From: Lucifuga dentata
Taxonomy: Eukaryota; Chordata; Actinopteri; Ophidiiformes; Bythitidae
DNA: 64,000 nt
Assembly: GCA_014773175.1 (NCBI GenBank)
Contig: VXCM01000203.1
Span: 118,929 to 182,928 of the forward strand
Direction of reading: 5' to 3'
In this document: positions 12,249 through 26,324 of the stretch, one piece after another
Position numbering within the stretch: the first letter of the stretch is position 1
Layout of the letters: the number at the start of each line of letters is the position of its first letter
Made by a program: the position numbers and the translations under genes
The notes under the pieces: generated by a model
Seen by the model: only the letters and a program-made list of their open reading frames with translations
Databases searched by the model: none
Told to the model about the DNA's origin: nothing

Positions 12249-15200
12249 GGGGTATTCTTCAGAGGAGATGAGGAGCGTCTGCTGCTGAAAAACTCTGTGT
12301 TAAAGTCCCATATCTCCTGTTAGAGGGCTGACACGGGGCATCCAGGGACACGGGGCCTTTGGTGCTCTGAGTCTGGACACTGGCCTACTTTCCCCACTCT
12401 GCCCCCCNACACACACACACATAACATCCCACCTACAAAACACTCCTCAGCCGCCCCATCTCATCTGTTCTTTACTGTCATCCTGACCTCAATGAACTAC
12501 ACCCCCTCTCCTCTCCTCACCTCATCTTTTGCTTTTTCTTTCTTTCTTTCTTTCTTTCTTTCTTGGAAGTGTTGAGAATTCTCTTGATAATACAACATAA
12601 AATGTGCAGCAATCAGCATCAGCACTGTCAAAAAAAGCAGCTGTCTCCCAAAGCCAGGACTGAATTGAACCCACAGAATTACTGTTTTCTTTAAAAAGCT
12701 TGAAAAATTCCTAAGCACAAACATCTAAATATTTCTACCAATTTACCCATAATTTATTTTTTGATGTATCTTCGCTGCCTCTATATTTATTGATTGATTG
12801 ATTGATTGATTTATTTATTTATTTGTCTTATTTGTAGATTTTTTTTGTTTTTACCACTGAAATGCATTGCATTTTTAAAAAGGATTTTAAAGCCAAAATT
12901 ATACAGTTATACTACTTATGTTTTAAATCATATACTAATCAACACTATATGTTTATTTATTTATTTATTGTAGCATCACTGTTGCATTCACTGACAATTT
13001 TGCCAACTCTTGACTAAACTGGATCACAAGATTAATTTCTCGAAGCTTTGCCTGTATGACAGTGAAAGTGTTACTGTATACAAATGACTTATCTTACTAG
13101 CCTACAAACAATGTTCAACACCTCTGTGATGAGAACATGGATTTCATGTCACTTCACAAAATTTTGACTGACATGATGCTTCAACTCTTGCACTTCACAT
13201 CATGCACTGTGTATGTGACTATGGAAATTTTCCATGTCAGGGTGGTGCTCTCTCTGGCAGGTGTAAATGGTGCAAGTTTCTGTCTTGTTCAACACCCATT
13301 TTGTTTTGATGTGTTGGCAATCCCTTTGCCAGACCAATAACTCTCTTACACCAACACTCCTCTTTCATGCTGCCTGCTTTATTCTCATTCTTGGGGGGAT
13401 CCTCCCGAGATACATACTGCGCCTCTTAATTTCCCCGGGGATGCATGCGGGAAACATACACTAGTGATTTTCCAGGGATGAAACACAAGGAAAACATTAG
13501 AACGGGATATATCATGACATCTACTGCTGTTGGGTCGGATAATCAGTTAAATGGGCTCCATAACTTGTCACAAGTCTACATCGCACTTTGCATCTTTTTT
13601 CCTTTGTTTGTCTCCCATTTTGTTTTGCCCTTTTGTTTTCATGACTGAGAGTGAAATTATTCTGAACTGTGTTGCACTGAGCAGCATGCAACTAGTCAGC
13701 TCAGCGTAGTATCCCGGGAGACAATGTGGCCCGGTGGGTTTGGTTTGTACACCCGTCACACACTTCTGAGGGGTGACATGCATCACTGCTCCACTGAGGA
13801 AGAGCCTCTGCCATGTTTACTGTCATGTTCCAAGGTATGCTACGTGGCTTCAAACACATCAAACATATCTACAGGAATACTGATATTGGGAATGCCATAG
13901 TGAGCTACATGAATTGTACACATACACACACACACGTCTACATACAAATGCCCATGAGTGTGCCACAAGCACTTACAAACCATACCAAAGCAGATCTAAA
14001 TTTTCAAAATGCTGTTTTTTTTTAATCATCAAATTTCTTTTCAATTGTAATACATATATTTTAACACACTGCAAAGTTAGGGAAAATTACTTTACCATAG
14101 ATAGTGTCTCACTCATGCCTAATACTATATCTAAATTTGCCAGTATGCTATTTTCTCTGTACAGCAGTTTCCATAGTAACACTGCCAACAGCATTATTAC
14201 TACTGATGATATAAAAGAAGGTATAACCAGGGGATTCTTTGTTCTGATTGTGAGAACTGATTGGAAAGAAAAATTATCAGTGTCTGCAGGCATTACAGCC
14301 TTTTAGTAGTTGGCCCATACACAATAGTATTTTTCAATTTCCAAAAATAAGCCTGAATCCATAAAATTTTTTAGCCTCAAAATTGATAGGTGTTGCAGGA
14401 GATTCCACCACTATGTCCAGATTATCAGTTCTGTCATTCATACATAATCACTCAGATTTTGGGGTCTGATATGAATGGTCAAGACTGATTTGACTACAAA
14501 GTGCTCTCCTCCTGGCCTGATGAGTGTAGTGTTGAGGAGGCCTGAGTTGTTTGCTGTGCCTCTAGGCGTGAGGATGAGGGGGAGCAGCCTGGAGTTCCTG
14601 CCTGGCTCAGGGGGAGGTTGGACTGGATTAGACGGCTGACAGCTGGGCCACATCTCTGGAGGCGGAGGGCGGAGAGGCCCCCTGTCTGCCTGCCTCTGCA
14701 CCACGTGTCAATTTGAGCATGAAGGAAGGATGGAGAGAGCCAAAGAGTAAGTAAGTGAGCAAAGTGGGGCCACTGGTCGTCTTGTGTGGATTGACATCAG
14801 AGGTGCATGGGCTTTGCACACCGTTAGGCATCAGGAAACACACTGTTTATTTATTTATTTATGCTTACAAGGTTGAAGCTCCTGACCCCTGGTGTTTGGA
14901 TTGTAGCACTCACAGTCAGTACAACATGTTGCCAGGGCAGCATATTAAACAGGCATACTGCTATTTGACTCCATCATTTAAGCGTTCCAATTAATTGAAT
15001 TGTGTCATAATCAAAGCCCAATCTTTTCTTCACAAAATCAAAGCTTTTCAATAATGCAGAAATGGTGGTGAAACTAGCTCGCCTCAGGTGGTATCCTGTA
15101 CAATTATGCGCAATCAAGATTACAAACTACTTCAAAATCAAACACACTTATATTTTACTTCTATTTTCACTGATGGGATAGCTAATTAAATTTGACTTCT

Positions 15201-16696
15201 ATGAATAGTTGGATTATTCGAGAGGATGAATTTCAACATTCACTCTAACTTCCACAGGAGATTCTTTGATAGATTCTTTGATTTCAGCCTGCACAACAAC
15301 TGGCATAATTTACTTGAGCACCACAGTGTTAATATGAAGAATGTTGCATTGCCATATGAGATTGTTCTATAATAGGTTTTTCCTAATCCTGAGAGACTGC
15401 TTTGTGTATTTCCTGCACTGAGACTTGGCTATCACTGGGACATGGGATGTGGGCTGGAGTCGACTTTATTAGCCAGTGATGTTCTAATGTGATTTATTTT
15501 TATAAATGAGAGTAGGTTGGGAATACAAGTGGGGGTGGCGGCCAGTATGCAAATGTGTCCCCTCATTAAACACCACCACACAACATTATCTCCTGCTCCT
15601 AGGACTGTTTGCATGCATTAACGAGGCACAACCATGTCTGCTAACTAATGACGATGTAACGATCAGAACGTTCATGATAAAGTCGTCAGATGACATGACA
15701 TTTACACAATCGATGTATTAGGAGGATCTCTACCGTCCATACACCCAGTGAACTACAGGTTCATGTTCATGAATTTATCAGTTTGGGAGAAAACTGTCTC
15801 CAGTTTATGGTGATTGTTGTTTTCACTTTAGCTGAAGAGTTATATGGTTATTTACAAGCAACAATTATGTGACATACTGTGTTGACAAAACCCTTTTAAA
15901 ACCTGCAGTTCATTTAAAAATGCATTAATCTCAGTTATAAAAACAAAAGTGCTCTGCATAGCTCCATGGAGATACAGATTCTTTAGTTGTCATATGGAGA
16001 GTATAGTACACTTACTGTATATTATGCAAACATGTAAAGACAATTTGAATGTGTATCTTGATAAATTGCTAGTACTATCACATTAAACATGCATATTCAC
16101 TAATGCTAGATTATTTTTAATTCCATTATATAAATATTTAGAAGTTTTACTTTTTAAAAAAAATGTTTTTAAGTATGTAATAATTGGAATAATAAATGAA
16201 CTACATGTTATTAGATGCTCTATTATCCAGAATCTGATGTTCAAAATAATATTTGCATGGATAAAATGTATTGATTTCTATCTTTTTAATCTAAGATTTG
16301 CAGAAATGACCACAAAATCCTGCACATCAGTTTTATTTTTGGTTCTTCAAACTTTTCTTGTGAAGTTGGGGTGAAGATCTCTGGAGATTTTCATGAGCTC
16401 ATTTGTGTGTAAAGATGTTTATCTTTATGGCTTTTGCAAGAATGAGAAGATTAACCCCACAACAAGCAGACATCTTAGAGTTGATCTGAGCATCATTAGT
16501 CCACATTAATAACCCATGGAAGTGCAAATGGACTTTTTTTTTTTTTTNGCTTTTTTTTTTTTTTATCATCTTAATTACATGACATCTGAGCTCTCAATCG
16601 GAAGATGACTCTCTTTCGAGACTTCGATATGCCCGTCTGACAAAATTCTGTTGCACATCTGTGTGCATACACACACAATTACGCAAGGATCCACAT

Positions 16697-16697
<1 letters not shown>

Positions 16698-16744
<47 letters not shown>
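16698..16744. repeat. (CA)n microsatellite
   Basis: Perfect CA tract, with further short CA runs on both sides. Confidence 0.95.
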
Positions 16745-16747
<3 letters not shown>

Positions 16748-17929
16748 CATGCACACACATGCATACACACCAGCCATCCAACCTAAAAAGGATGTCATTG
16801 CCCATTAGAGAGACGGATTGACAGGAGAGCAAAATAAATCTTTGTGGCAGTGAGTCAGAAATATAAATAGAGCACCTAAGATAGATTTGTCTCTGGTGTT
16901 GATGAAGTTACCTTTGGGGGTAGAGCTCTACCTTTTTAGTAATGAGGACAACCACAAACACTTTGGTCTTTTGATCTCCTAATGAGAAATGATAGGTTAG
17001 GAGGTGCCATACAAAAATGCCATAGAATAATACTTCACTTAAGCATTTAATACGGATATGCTTAACAAAAATACTTAAACTGGGATTCATTAGGGAAAGA
17101 ATGAGCCCCACCTGGTGGCTTTGATGTACACTTTATGCCCCTGTATATGAGAAGGAAATATTGTAGTACATTAGGATCAGTACTGCTATACCACTGCAGT
17201 ATCTTCAAGAAAATTTGATTAGAGAATTCAGATCAACTAAGGAATAACAATGGCTTTATTTTCAGCACAAAATCTACACAGTTAAGCATGGATAGAACAA
17301 GAAAATTACATCAAACTGAAAAGTGTGTCTAAGTGTATCTAATACTAATATCATACGCATCCTCATCACCATGTTAAGTGTCTTTAATCAAAAAGTCCTT
17401 TCCATAAGGAAAAAAGTTCCATTAACAGCTGGATTATTTTAATTAGATCAATAAACGAGGGTAAAATCAGGTAGGCAGGGGAGGAAAGGAATGCTCTCCA
17501 TATTATCATCAAAGCGAGTGCTGTGCTAATTATGGTAGCAGCACCCAGTCAGAGAAGCCCACCAGAGACTGATAACAGAGGACTGCCCAGGGTTACAGTG
17601 ATTGCACATACCAATTCCCTCTGCACCGTCTCATTGGACAGGTTGACTTGCTGATTTTCATGCAAAAATAGGATGCATAAATGATATAGAACAGCACTAA
17701 GAAGATGTGGTACACAATGCTTCCCCCCCCCCAACCTGAGTTTGAGAGCTAGCATCCCATTAGAGGTCTATTGCTAATCAATGTGAGACATTATAGGTTA
17801 TATAAATCACGCTCTGACACCTGCTGTATGGGTCGTTAACAGAGAACTCACCAGGGACGAACAGAAAGAACAAACATGCAGACACAGAACAGAAGCCTGG
17901 ACTGCATTGATACCAAAATGCCATTGTGG

Positions 17930-18700
17930 TGATCGAGAAATTCTGGCAAAATGCAAAATGAAATTGATGCAAATGCAAAATCAAATTGCAAAATGAAGAT
18001 AATGTGATCAATTGAAACATTTGGCACAGCGTAGAGAGGTCATACACTAAACATCCATAGGCATTTCTCATTTAGAACAACAAATATTGGCTTTGCTACA
18101 GAGATACACTCCTAATCTCAGAGCTTTCTAATAATGCTATGTAATCTAGGCCCAAATGATTATTTGCAATTTGTGGTTAACAAACAACCGCATATCACTG
18201 GAGGTGTTTCTCAAACATTATGAGGCAAAAAAGAAAGAGGTTGCTGTGAACATTTTTAATTGGGGATGCAGTTATTCTGCCCGAAAAGACATACAGGAAA
18301 GTGCACACACAGGCATTTGTAACCTGAGTGAGGTACAAAAGGGGACCATCTGAAGACTCGCAGGCCCTTTGATGTCTCCTGAATATGGCATAATGCATGT
18401 GTAATTAATAAGCCATTTGCATATGATGAACTAGGGCACTTAGTCAATGTTCACGGGATACAAATACCTGAGGAAAACAATAACAACAGAGAACATTAAA
18501 AAAGAGAATCTACGCAAAAAAAGACAAATCTATGGCCCGCTTCGGATTAGAAATACATTAGCAGCTAATTATGTCCTAATTGCCAATATTTTAGCAGGTG
18601 TTTGTACTTAACCAGTGGTAATGCCCTCCTGGAACAGCCTCATCAGGGCTATTCTCAAGTGAATCCCTACAGTCCTGGGTGATTAGGATAGAATAAGATG
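17930..18700. promoter_or_regulatory. candidate regulatory block with two perfect octamer motifs
   Basis: Two perfect POU octamers occur here: ATGCAAAT at 17967-17974 and ATTTGCAT at 18415-18422. The second is close to taattaat (18402-18409); another homeodomain-type TAATTA-like word lies near 18567. The sequence is of mixed composition with few simple repeats, unlike its flanks. Enhancer function is an inference from motif content and from the position in a desert next to a developmental regulator. Conservation was not tested. Confidence 0.25.
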
Positions 18701-18745
18701 GACTTACAGGCAAAATGTATGGATGATAATGAGGCTACTGTTGCT

Positions 18746-18780
18746 AACAACAACATCATCATCATCATCATCATCATCAT

Positions 18781-18810
<30 letters not shown>
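18746..18810. repeat. compound (ATC)n(AAC)n microsatellite
   Basis: About ten ATC units pass directly into about ten AAC units. The open frames here (poly-Ile/poly-Asn) are products of the repeat. Confidence 0.95.
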
Positions 18811-18811
<1 letters not shown>

Positions 18812-20469
18812 ACTACTAACTGCAATAATAGTGATAATAATTCTTCAGCAACTATAACTACTAGCAATTTAAAAATAACAATTTTCAAAGGATTTTGCAT
18901 TCAGATTGGTGTACTTACTTTTGATGAAATTGATATTACTACTACTACTGCTATTATTATTATTATTTAGTCTATACTAATCACACATGAAAGTGACAGC
19001 TGGGAGCTCATCATTCAAAGAGGAGTATTAATTTTTTTTGTCCAAATATTTTCAAAGTGGTCAAAGTCTCTGGGAGGTGGAATTCTCTGACTTAATCAAA
19101 CAGCAAATGTAACCCAGAGCCTGATTAAATATTGAGCTTAGGAGTTTCTGATATCTTTTTTCATCGGCCTGCTAGCATTTGGCAGCAAGGGAGCATCAAA
19201 CTCCCATAAGTCCCTGGCAATTGGTCCTGTCCAGAAAAGTGCTGAGCAAGCAGATCATTCTATGGAACTTTCATAGAATGAAAGATAACACAAAGATGCA
19301 ACTTTAGGAAATCTTATTGGAGTTTTGCATTTCTATATGATATTACAAAGTTCTAGTCTGTATATGATGAAAATGTAGATTTGCACAAGAAATTTTTGGG
19401 TTGTAATTTTACATATCCTCATGTGTTATTGAAAGTACCCAAAACACTCATACAGGTCCTTTGATTTTTGCCTCTTATTTTCATGGTTCTGAAATACAAT
19501 TTTCCCAATTTCCACCTAATTCCCCCATGTTACATCAAATATCTGTTCAACTTTTTGCTCCATCTTTTTTTTTTTTTTTTTTTNTTTTTTTTTTTTTTTT
19601 TGCTCTACTCTCCACATTTACCATTGTATTGTTCGACCTTGAGTGAGACGCTGTCAGGCGCTTTTTAGAACATAAGCGTTGCAGTTTCCCATAGTCCTCT
19701 GGGAGTGTTGAGGTGAGAGCTGTGGCCCAGTAGCACTCTGAGTGGCTGGCAGCGGATCAAAAGCAAACGAGGTTCCTGAGCTCATTCCAATTATAACAGC
19801 ACACACTATCAACTACAAATACAAACAGCACGTAAGTGATAGCACTGGTGGCCTGGAGGACTGCTGCCAGAGAGCAGGCAGCATGCTAATCAGGATACCT
19901 CTTGCCATGGGCTATTTAGGGAATAGCCTCTCATCCCACCAATTCCCCATGCCTTAGCCAGTGAAAAGAAAGAGAAAAAGGGGAGTGAATTCCCTGAGTG
20001 CACAATCCAAGGACAAAATATTAGAAAAACGGATCTTTATCTTTGCTCTTGGCCAATATCCATATTAATTATGAAAAAAAACCAAAACAATACATATGTA
20101 CTGAATAAAATATAAAGAGTTTTGTCAGATACATAAAGCTACAAATGTGTGGACACCTGCTGTAATTGCCCCTTCTTGTGATTTTAATGACTAAACAAAA
20201 GTGAAATAATGTAGAAAAACAGATGGATATGGTTCTTTTTGTAGTGCTATCTCATAATATTCCCTGCAATCTCACATAGGCAATACAGACTCATGTTTAT
20301 GGTTTAACCTTTACAAAAGCAGGAAGTGAAAAATAAGATCTTTGTACATTTGTACATCATTTCACTGTGTTTATTGCAGTTAGTCTGATTTTTCATAACT
20401 ACACCTTCCAAAGCATCCCATTGTCATTGGCCAATCCTGGAAAGTGATTTATATCTGGACGACTGTCAT

Positions 20470-20730
20470 GGGAGAAGGAAGTGAGATGTGTGAAGCAGTT
20501 CTGTGGCAACGTGCACGCTCCTCCACTCGCGTGGACAACCCCTCAGAGCTTGGCAACTCTCCAGAGCCACGCAGGGGCGGCGGAGTACAGCGGGAGCCTG
20601 AGCGAGAAGCACACATTGCGCACGGCGGGACCCCACCAGCCCCGGCCCGAAGGCACAACTCTCAAGGACATGGAGAACTGGGGCAGAGAACTTCCAAGCT
20701 TCCCACTGTTAGGGCAGGCTGAGAAAAAAA
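20470..20730. other. isolated GC- and CpG-rich patch with overlapping open frames
   Basis: A roughly 260-bp patch is strikingly richer in GC and CpG than several kilobases on either side. Three frames are open across it: two on the plus strand (20444-20722 and 20481-20774) and one on the minus strand (20543-20821). I recognise no domain in any translation. It could be an orphan CpG island, an exon of an unknown or non-coding transcript, or a fragment of a foreign insertion. Confidence 0.4.
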
Positions 20731-23344
20731 GAAAGTTAACAAAGTGTCTCTTTTTGTGTGGGTGTGGATGGTGAAATGTGTGGTTAAGAGAGATACATGG
20801 CTTCTCACAATCAGTTAACACTAATCGTGCTAATGTTTACTGAGTAAATTGGGCCTCTTAGGCACCCACACACTTGATGTGTTCAAGGTGATTTTTTTTT
20901 TTTTTTTTTTAANAAAAAAAAAAAAAAAAAAAAAAAAGTGAAAAGTTATGCTTTGTAAATGTGACAGGGATGGGATAAGACTTTGAAAAAAATGAATAAG
21001 AGTTCGAGGAAAAAGCAGTTAGTCAGTGGTAGGTCTTCACTGATCTCCAAGTCAAATATAAATATAGATTTCTGTAATAACTTGCTCACCCCAGCAAGTC
21101 ATACACTTTGGATTATTGGCTCATATGCAGCTTAGATGATAACTAAATGAATATATTTGCTTGCAGTATGCTAAAACGGGTGAACTGACTTGAAAATGAA
21201 AAAAAGTTGTGTTGTTCTTCTGGACATTTCTGGTACCATATAACAAACAATTAAGTATATTTTGGTGTTTGAAATTAAAAAATAAAATTGCACAGAAGAG
21301 ACTTCTTTTAAGAAAACCATTTGATACAAACAACATTGGAAGCAACGACTTTCTCCCTCATTGTCCTTCCAGTCAGGAGCTTGTGTTTACTGTAGGTCAG
21401 CCCCCACTCTCTCTATATCAGGGGGAAGGAACCACACTGATCTGAGATGGAGTACCCCCGACCAAACCTTACCACATCGACCCATGCCACCATCCTGGGC
21501 CTCTAATGGAAGTCCTGGGCACATCCAGACACCTCTCCTGCTCTGACAAGGGCGTCAAGTAGCGCTCTACCCATCACTGGAAGCAGCAGGCCTCTTGGCC
21601 CCCCCTTCTCTCACCCTGTGACTGGCTTTTTGGAAACATTGCAGGCAGATGTGTCCAGATGAGCACGTTCTAATTTGCGGGCCCAGGTTAATGCTCCACC
21701 AGAGGTCCTGGAAGATCAATAGCTTTATTTCCCTAAAACGCCAGCGTGGTGAGAACCAGCTCACAGGGTGCTTTTAATACCACCACAGTTCTAGTGACGA
21801 CTGCACTGTATTGATTGTGCCCATGTGGAACTACGTGCGCCTTCTGGGGAAGGATCTATTTGTGTCACCCTGGGCTGGGATGGGGGCTTCACTGGAGGAG
21901 TAGAGAGCTCAGCCAATGGTGGATGCCAAAAACATCAAAACAGCCATGTTTACAGATTACCCAAAGGGAAAGCAAATTACAGCAATTATGCAGGCTGTGG
22001 GAATACTGATATCAGCATACCTGCTATTTCACCCAGAGACTACTTTTATGAGGCTAGAAAACACAAAACAGCACACTCAATTTGATTTGATGGCTAAACC
22101 CTCAACAAACGACGGGATTTAAACAAAGTACTGCACATCAAATGAATGCAAAACTAAATCTTTGTTTGTGTGTCAGGTCCAAAAAATCTTTTCAGTTGTT
22201 GTGAAACAAGATATAATAGCTCCCACAAATGTCTGTAAGGCAAGTATGTATTTGGCAGGCAAAAATGATGAACGTGTAGGATTGCATGTTGTCTCTTTAC
22301 TTTTTTTTTTTGTTTGAAACAATGGCAATTAATCATTCTTTGTAAACACTGAAAATTGCTTTACAGATAACGAATTTACTCTTGCTGCATTTATCTCATA
22401 TATCAGCAGAGACAACATACAGAGAAATCTTATCCAAATCACGGCCTTTGTTTGCAGCCATCTTGACATAATCATGACTGAGGCCATAATAGTCAGATTC
22501 CTGTTATATCCCCCAGGGAGAGCAGAGAGAATGGTGTCACATCCAATTACTGCTGCACACTGTAGAGGTAAATCAAAAGTCATGCCATGAACTTGGGAAT
22601 GTAAAGTGCACACACATACAGGCACACACACAGCACTGCATGAGCAAGGCAAGGCTGTTCAAAAAAAAAAAACAACAAAAAACAGCTATATCAACATTGA
22701 TAGGATATTGGAAAACACATTCTCCGGGTTATTTGGAAGTCATGTATGGATTACACAGGGAAATGAGATTGGCTGAAGGCTACTGGCTGTTGTCTTCTCA
22801 AAACATAAACTGACATATATAAGGAAGAGAAGCAGACAGTGCTGGCTTGAGATTTTACAATTATGGATTTGCTTGGCAGCGTGCAGTAATTGAAGTTGCA
22901 GATAAGGAAAATAATATAACATCAGGCCACGAAGTTCAACCATACCTTCTCTTCAGAACCAACAAGATGCTTTTTCTGTTGTTGTTTTGGTTTTTTTTTG
23001 TTTTGTTTTTTTTTTGCAGAGTGAAATGAATGCCTTTGTCTTTTTCTCCACAATAATCTTTGGGAGGCCTAGTGGTTTGGTGGTTGGAGGGTATCTCAGC
23101 AGTGCATAGCCCCGTTTCACCCTGGAGCGGTGCAAAGCTCCTGCCCAATAAAACAGGCTGCATCCCCAGGGCCCCTCCCTCAACCCTCCAGTCAGCGCTT
23201 GTTTTTGCACCATTTATTTAGTGTGACACATCTCCAATTAAACTGTGGAGGCTGCTGCATTCCCCCCATAACTACCTCTTATACCTCCCCATAGACTTTC
23301 TGTCACACTGAGAGTGTGTGTATGAGAGAGTGAAAGGGAGAGTT

Positions 23345-23346
<2 letters not shown>

Positions 23347-23377
<31 letters not shown>
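23347..23377. repeat. (GA)n microsatellite
   Basis: Perfect AG dinucleotide tract. Confidence 0.9.
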
Positions 23378-23379
<2 letters not shown>

Positions 23380-24164
23380 ACATCTAGCCTGCCAGCCATG
23401 ATCACAATGTCATTTCCCCCTCAGTGGTTAGAAGCTGAAAGGTGCCTTGAATCATAATTATCAAAATATTGAACAAGATAATCATCCTCTTAAATGATGC
23501 TGCCACTTCACTATTTGCTTCACCATCACAGATCGTACAATGAGTAATGCTCTCCTGAAAGATTTCCTGATAATTCATTAAGAACTACACAGCCAGCGTA
23601 TGTTAATAAGCTGGAAGAAAACTTGCTTTTGCAATAACATGCCTGCAAATCTTGAGCAATATTAAAATACTATTAGCAAATACTCAAATGGAATACTTCT
23701 AGTCTGACTTTTAGATGTGTGCCCATCAATTTACATTCATAAGGATTTAAAGGAGACATTTCATAGCAAGCAAGAGTCTCCTTGCCACCTCTTCATCCCC
23801 CCAACGGCCCCAGACACAGTCACAGGAGGAGTGACTTTGTCCGACCCCAATACCGTCTGCGAGAGCACAGCTGAGGGCAGCAGCTGCCAGGGAGGACTGG
23901 TGGGGGAGCGCCCAAAACACTGACTCTGCCAAGCAGAGGGGCTGGGGGGAGCCCCAGTGGCAGCTGGGAAGGGTGGGGTGGCCAGCTGTGGAGCAGCAGG
24001 ATGGTGGGGTGACGAGGAGATGCCACTAAACCTGAACAGGAAACATATACAAAGGCACACGTGAGCAAGTGCAAATTTTATATATATATATATATATAGG
24101 GACATTGGAAAAGCCAAGGATTCACTTATTTATCTCAGCATTTATGTAGTGCTCACCTGCAGTT

Positions 24165-24204
24165 ACACACACACACACACACACACACACATCATCATCA
24201 TCAT
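24165..24204. repeat. compound (CA)n(ATC)n microsatellite
   Basis: CA tract followed directly by four to five ATC units. Confidence 0.9.
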
Positions 24205-24659
24205 TAGCACTAAGGCAACCTTAGCACTGGCCCTCTAACACCATCACCACTCTCCCATCACGTGCTCCGGCCACACATCTGGTGTACCATCTGCATCACT
24301 CCCCCAATGTGACAGGTAGTCCCTCTCCCTCTCTGGAGGGAGCAGAAAGGGAAAGAGGGAAACGGAAGGTAATTTTGGGTGTAAATGTGCTCCGGACCTT
24401 TCTGGATACATCTGGACAAAGCAGACATGCTGCTGAGCGGGGCACGGTCATTACCAGTTGGAAACGGACTACCAGATAGCAGATTAAGACAAAACAATTA
24501 TATCATACTGTCAGATTATGACAGCACCAATAGTGAACATATTGTTTATTTTGAGTCTTCAGGATGAATTGTTTTTGCGCTTTCATGTTACTTAAAAGAA
24601 GCTCACAAAAAGGTCAGATCACCATAAATAACACAGACCAGAAGTATATTAAAGATTCT

Positions 24660-25981
24660 TCCAATTTATTGTAATGTACAGTTATACATTGTTGACACAA
24701 TTGCAACCACCATTTGGATGAGGTGCAGAATGCAAAATATTAAAACAGCTGTATAAACAATATCAGAGACCGTCAATTCCTCTTCTTTGCCGCTGTACAT
24801 ATGGATCAATAAAGTATGCACCATGAAACAGATATCAAGCCAGTGATATAAAACTGCACAACCAATCTTTACGCTGAAATTAAGGAATTTAAGAACATTA
24901 TTTTCCACATCTTATGTTACATATTTGACAGTAGCAATCTTTATTATTCACACACAACACTATTTGAACAACTTAGATGTTTATTCCAAGGGAAAAGGGT
25001 ATTCCAGCATTGTCAAAACTAACAAAATAAACTCAGAAATTTTTACTATAACAAGTTTGATCTTTCCCATCCACCAGTTTGCAGTCAATGGACAAGGCTG
25101 AGGTGCTTATACAGAAGGAAAGGCTCTAGCATATTCTCAGCCTTAGAACTTGGAGTGGCATCTGCTACATATCACCTCTTTGAGCACATTTTTCTACTAA
25201 AAACCAATGGCTATTACTCTGTTAGCTAATGTGGTTACAAAAACAAATAAAACAAAAAAAAAAAAAAACTACTGATAATCCAAAGTTATTTCTTCCCAAA
25301 AACTTTTCATCGACCTTTAAACACAAAGCTCAGCACAGAATACAGCAATGGTTGCATGCTCTTACTTGTTTTTCTTTTCAAGACGTGAAACATTTTTCAG
25401 AACAAACCATCAAATTCCAGGTATGCTGTTAATATTTGTTCTTTGGAGATTTTCTGTGCATCTCATTTGCATTTTTTTTTCTCAAAGCAGTCACATGGTG
25501 TCACAATGTCACTGGAGTAGCAGATCAATAGCACAGTTATACTGTACAATTCAACATAACACTGAACAAAAAAAATGGGGAATAAAAAATGTGCTGGATG
25601 GGATCACCATTAAAGTTCATTTAAAAAAAAAAAACATTGACACATACACTTTAGGAAATAAACAACACAGCATTTAGTACTAGGTTCCAATGTCTTATAC
25701 AAAGTTACCGCCATCTAAAAAGCATAAAATATATTTTACATCATCACATACATCATGACATGTACCATGGCCTAGCAGGAAGTTTGCCTGGTGTATTATC
25801 TCCTCTATAAGCCCCCACACTGTCCCTACATCTGGCATTATTGCTTGTTATGAACAGGGAGCTGAAGGATAGAGAAACAATGCACCACAGTTGATTGAAA
25901 CATTTAAATCATCTGTGATATCCAAAATTTTGTTTGCCTCTTTAACAATCTGCAATGCTAAAGGATAAGGCAGTTCCTTTC

Positions 25982-26013
<32 letters not shown>

Positions 26014-26297
26014 NTTTTTTTTTTTTTTTTTTAAGGCATTGCTGCTTAGACATGGTGGACCAGAAGGTGAGTCATGGACTTTTATTAAGTCAGTGTACAT
26101 GATAAAAAAGAATACATTTTATAGGCAAGGATAAGAACCCAAACAGTGGGAAATGTGTAGTTGATGTTCTGTGTTCGTGTCTGAGAGAGAGTCTCAGGGA
26201 GCCGCAGCCATCATTTAACTCTGCTTAGGAGTTAACCAGAGGTCAAAGCTCATACAGAGATCAGAGCAGGACTGTGTGGGGTTGCTGTGACCATCTC
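24660..26297 (-). other. ss18: ss18 3' UTR (inferred extent)
   Basis: AATAAA signals on the minus strand lie at 24945-24940, 24985-24980 and 24670-24665; the last sets the proposed end. The sequence is AT-rich and non-coding. An N at 26014 sits inside a poly-T tract (minus-strand poly-A), so that stretch is poorly resolved. The actual cleavage site needs transcript data. Confidence 0.45.
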
Positions 26298-26324
26298 TCA
26301 TTGCTGGTAATTTCCATACTGGCC
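26298..26324 (-). CDS. ss18: ss18 terminal coding exon
   Basis: Codes the invariant family C-terminus GQYGNYQQ and stop TGA (26300-26298), after acceptor ctctacag. It is only 27 coding bases and easily missed. Confidence 0.94.
   Translation of the reverse strand, partial: GQYGNYQQ

Larger units (their letters stand above)
6661..20440. other. gene desert between znf521 and ss18 (left part)
   Basis: No exon with coding-like composition and splice sites was found on either strand. Content that can be named: single-N gaps in homopolymers at 7200, 8543, 16548 and 19584, an N at 12408, CA/TG tracts (8104-8180, 12199-12245, 16698-16744), TTTC repeats (12537-12564) and an (ATC)(AAC) tract (18746-18810). 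Some stretches of mixed composition with clustered TAAT, octamer or CAAT-like words could be conserved regulatory DNA. Confidence 0.5.
20731..24655. other. gene desert between znf521 and ss18 (right part)
   Basis: No gene recognised. It contains a poly-T/N/poly-A junction (N at 20913), which may join two unrelated contig ends, a GA tract (23347-23377), an AT dinucleotide run near 24079-24098 and a CA/ATC tract (24165-24204). Open frames such as 21825-22085 and 23717-24117 show no recognisable domain. Confidence 0.5.

Noticed and set aside
18667..18970. Poly-Ile/poly-Asn and poly-Leu/poly-Met open frames
   Set aside because: Created by the ATC/AAC repeat.
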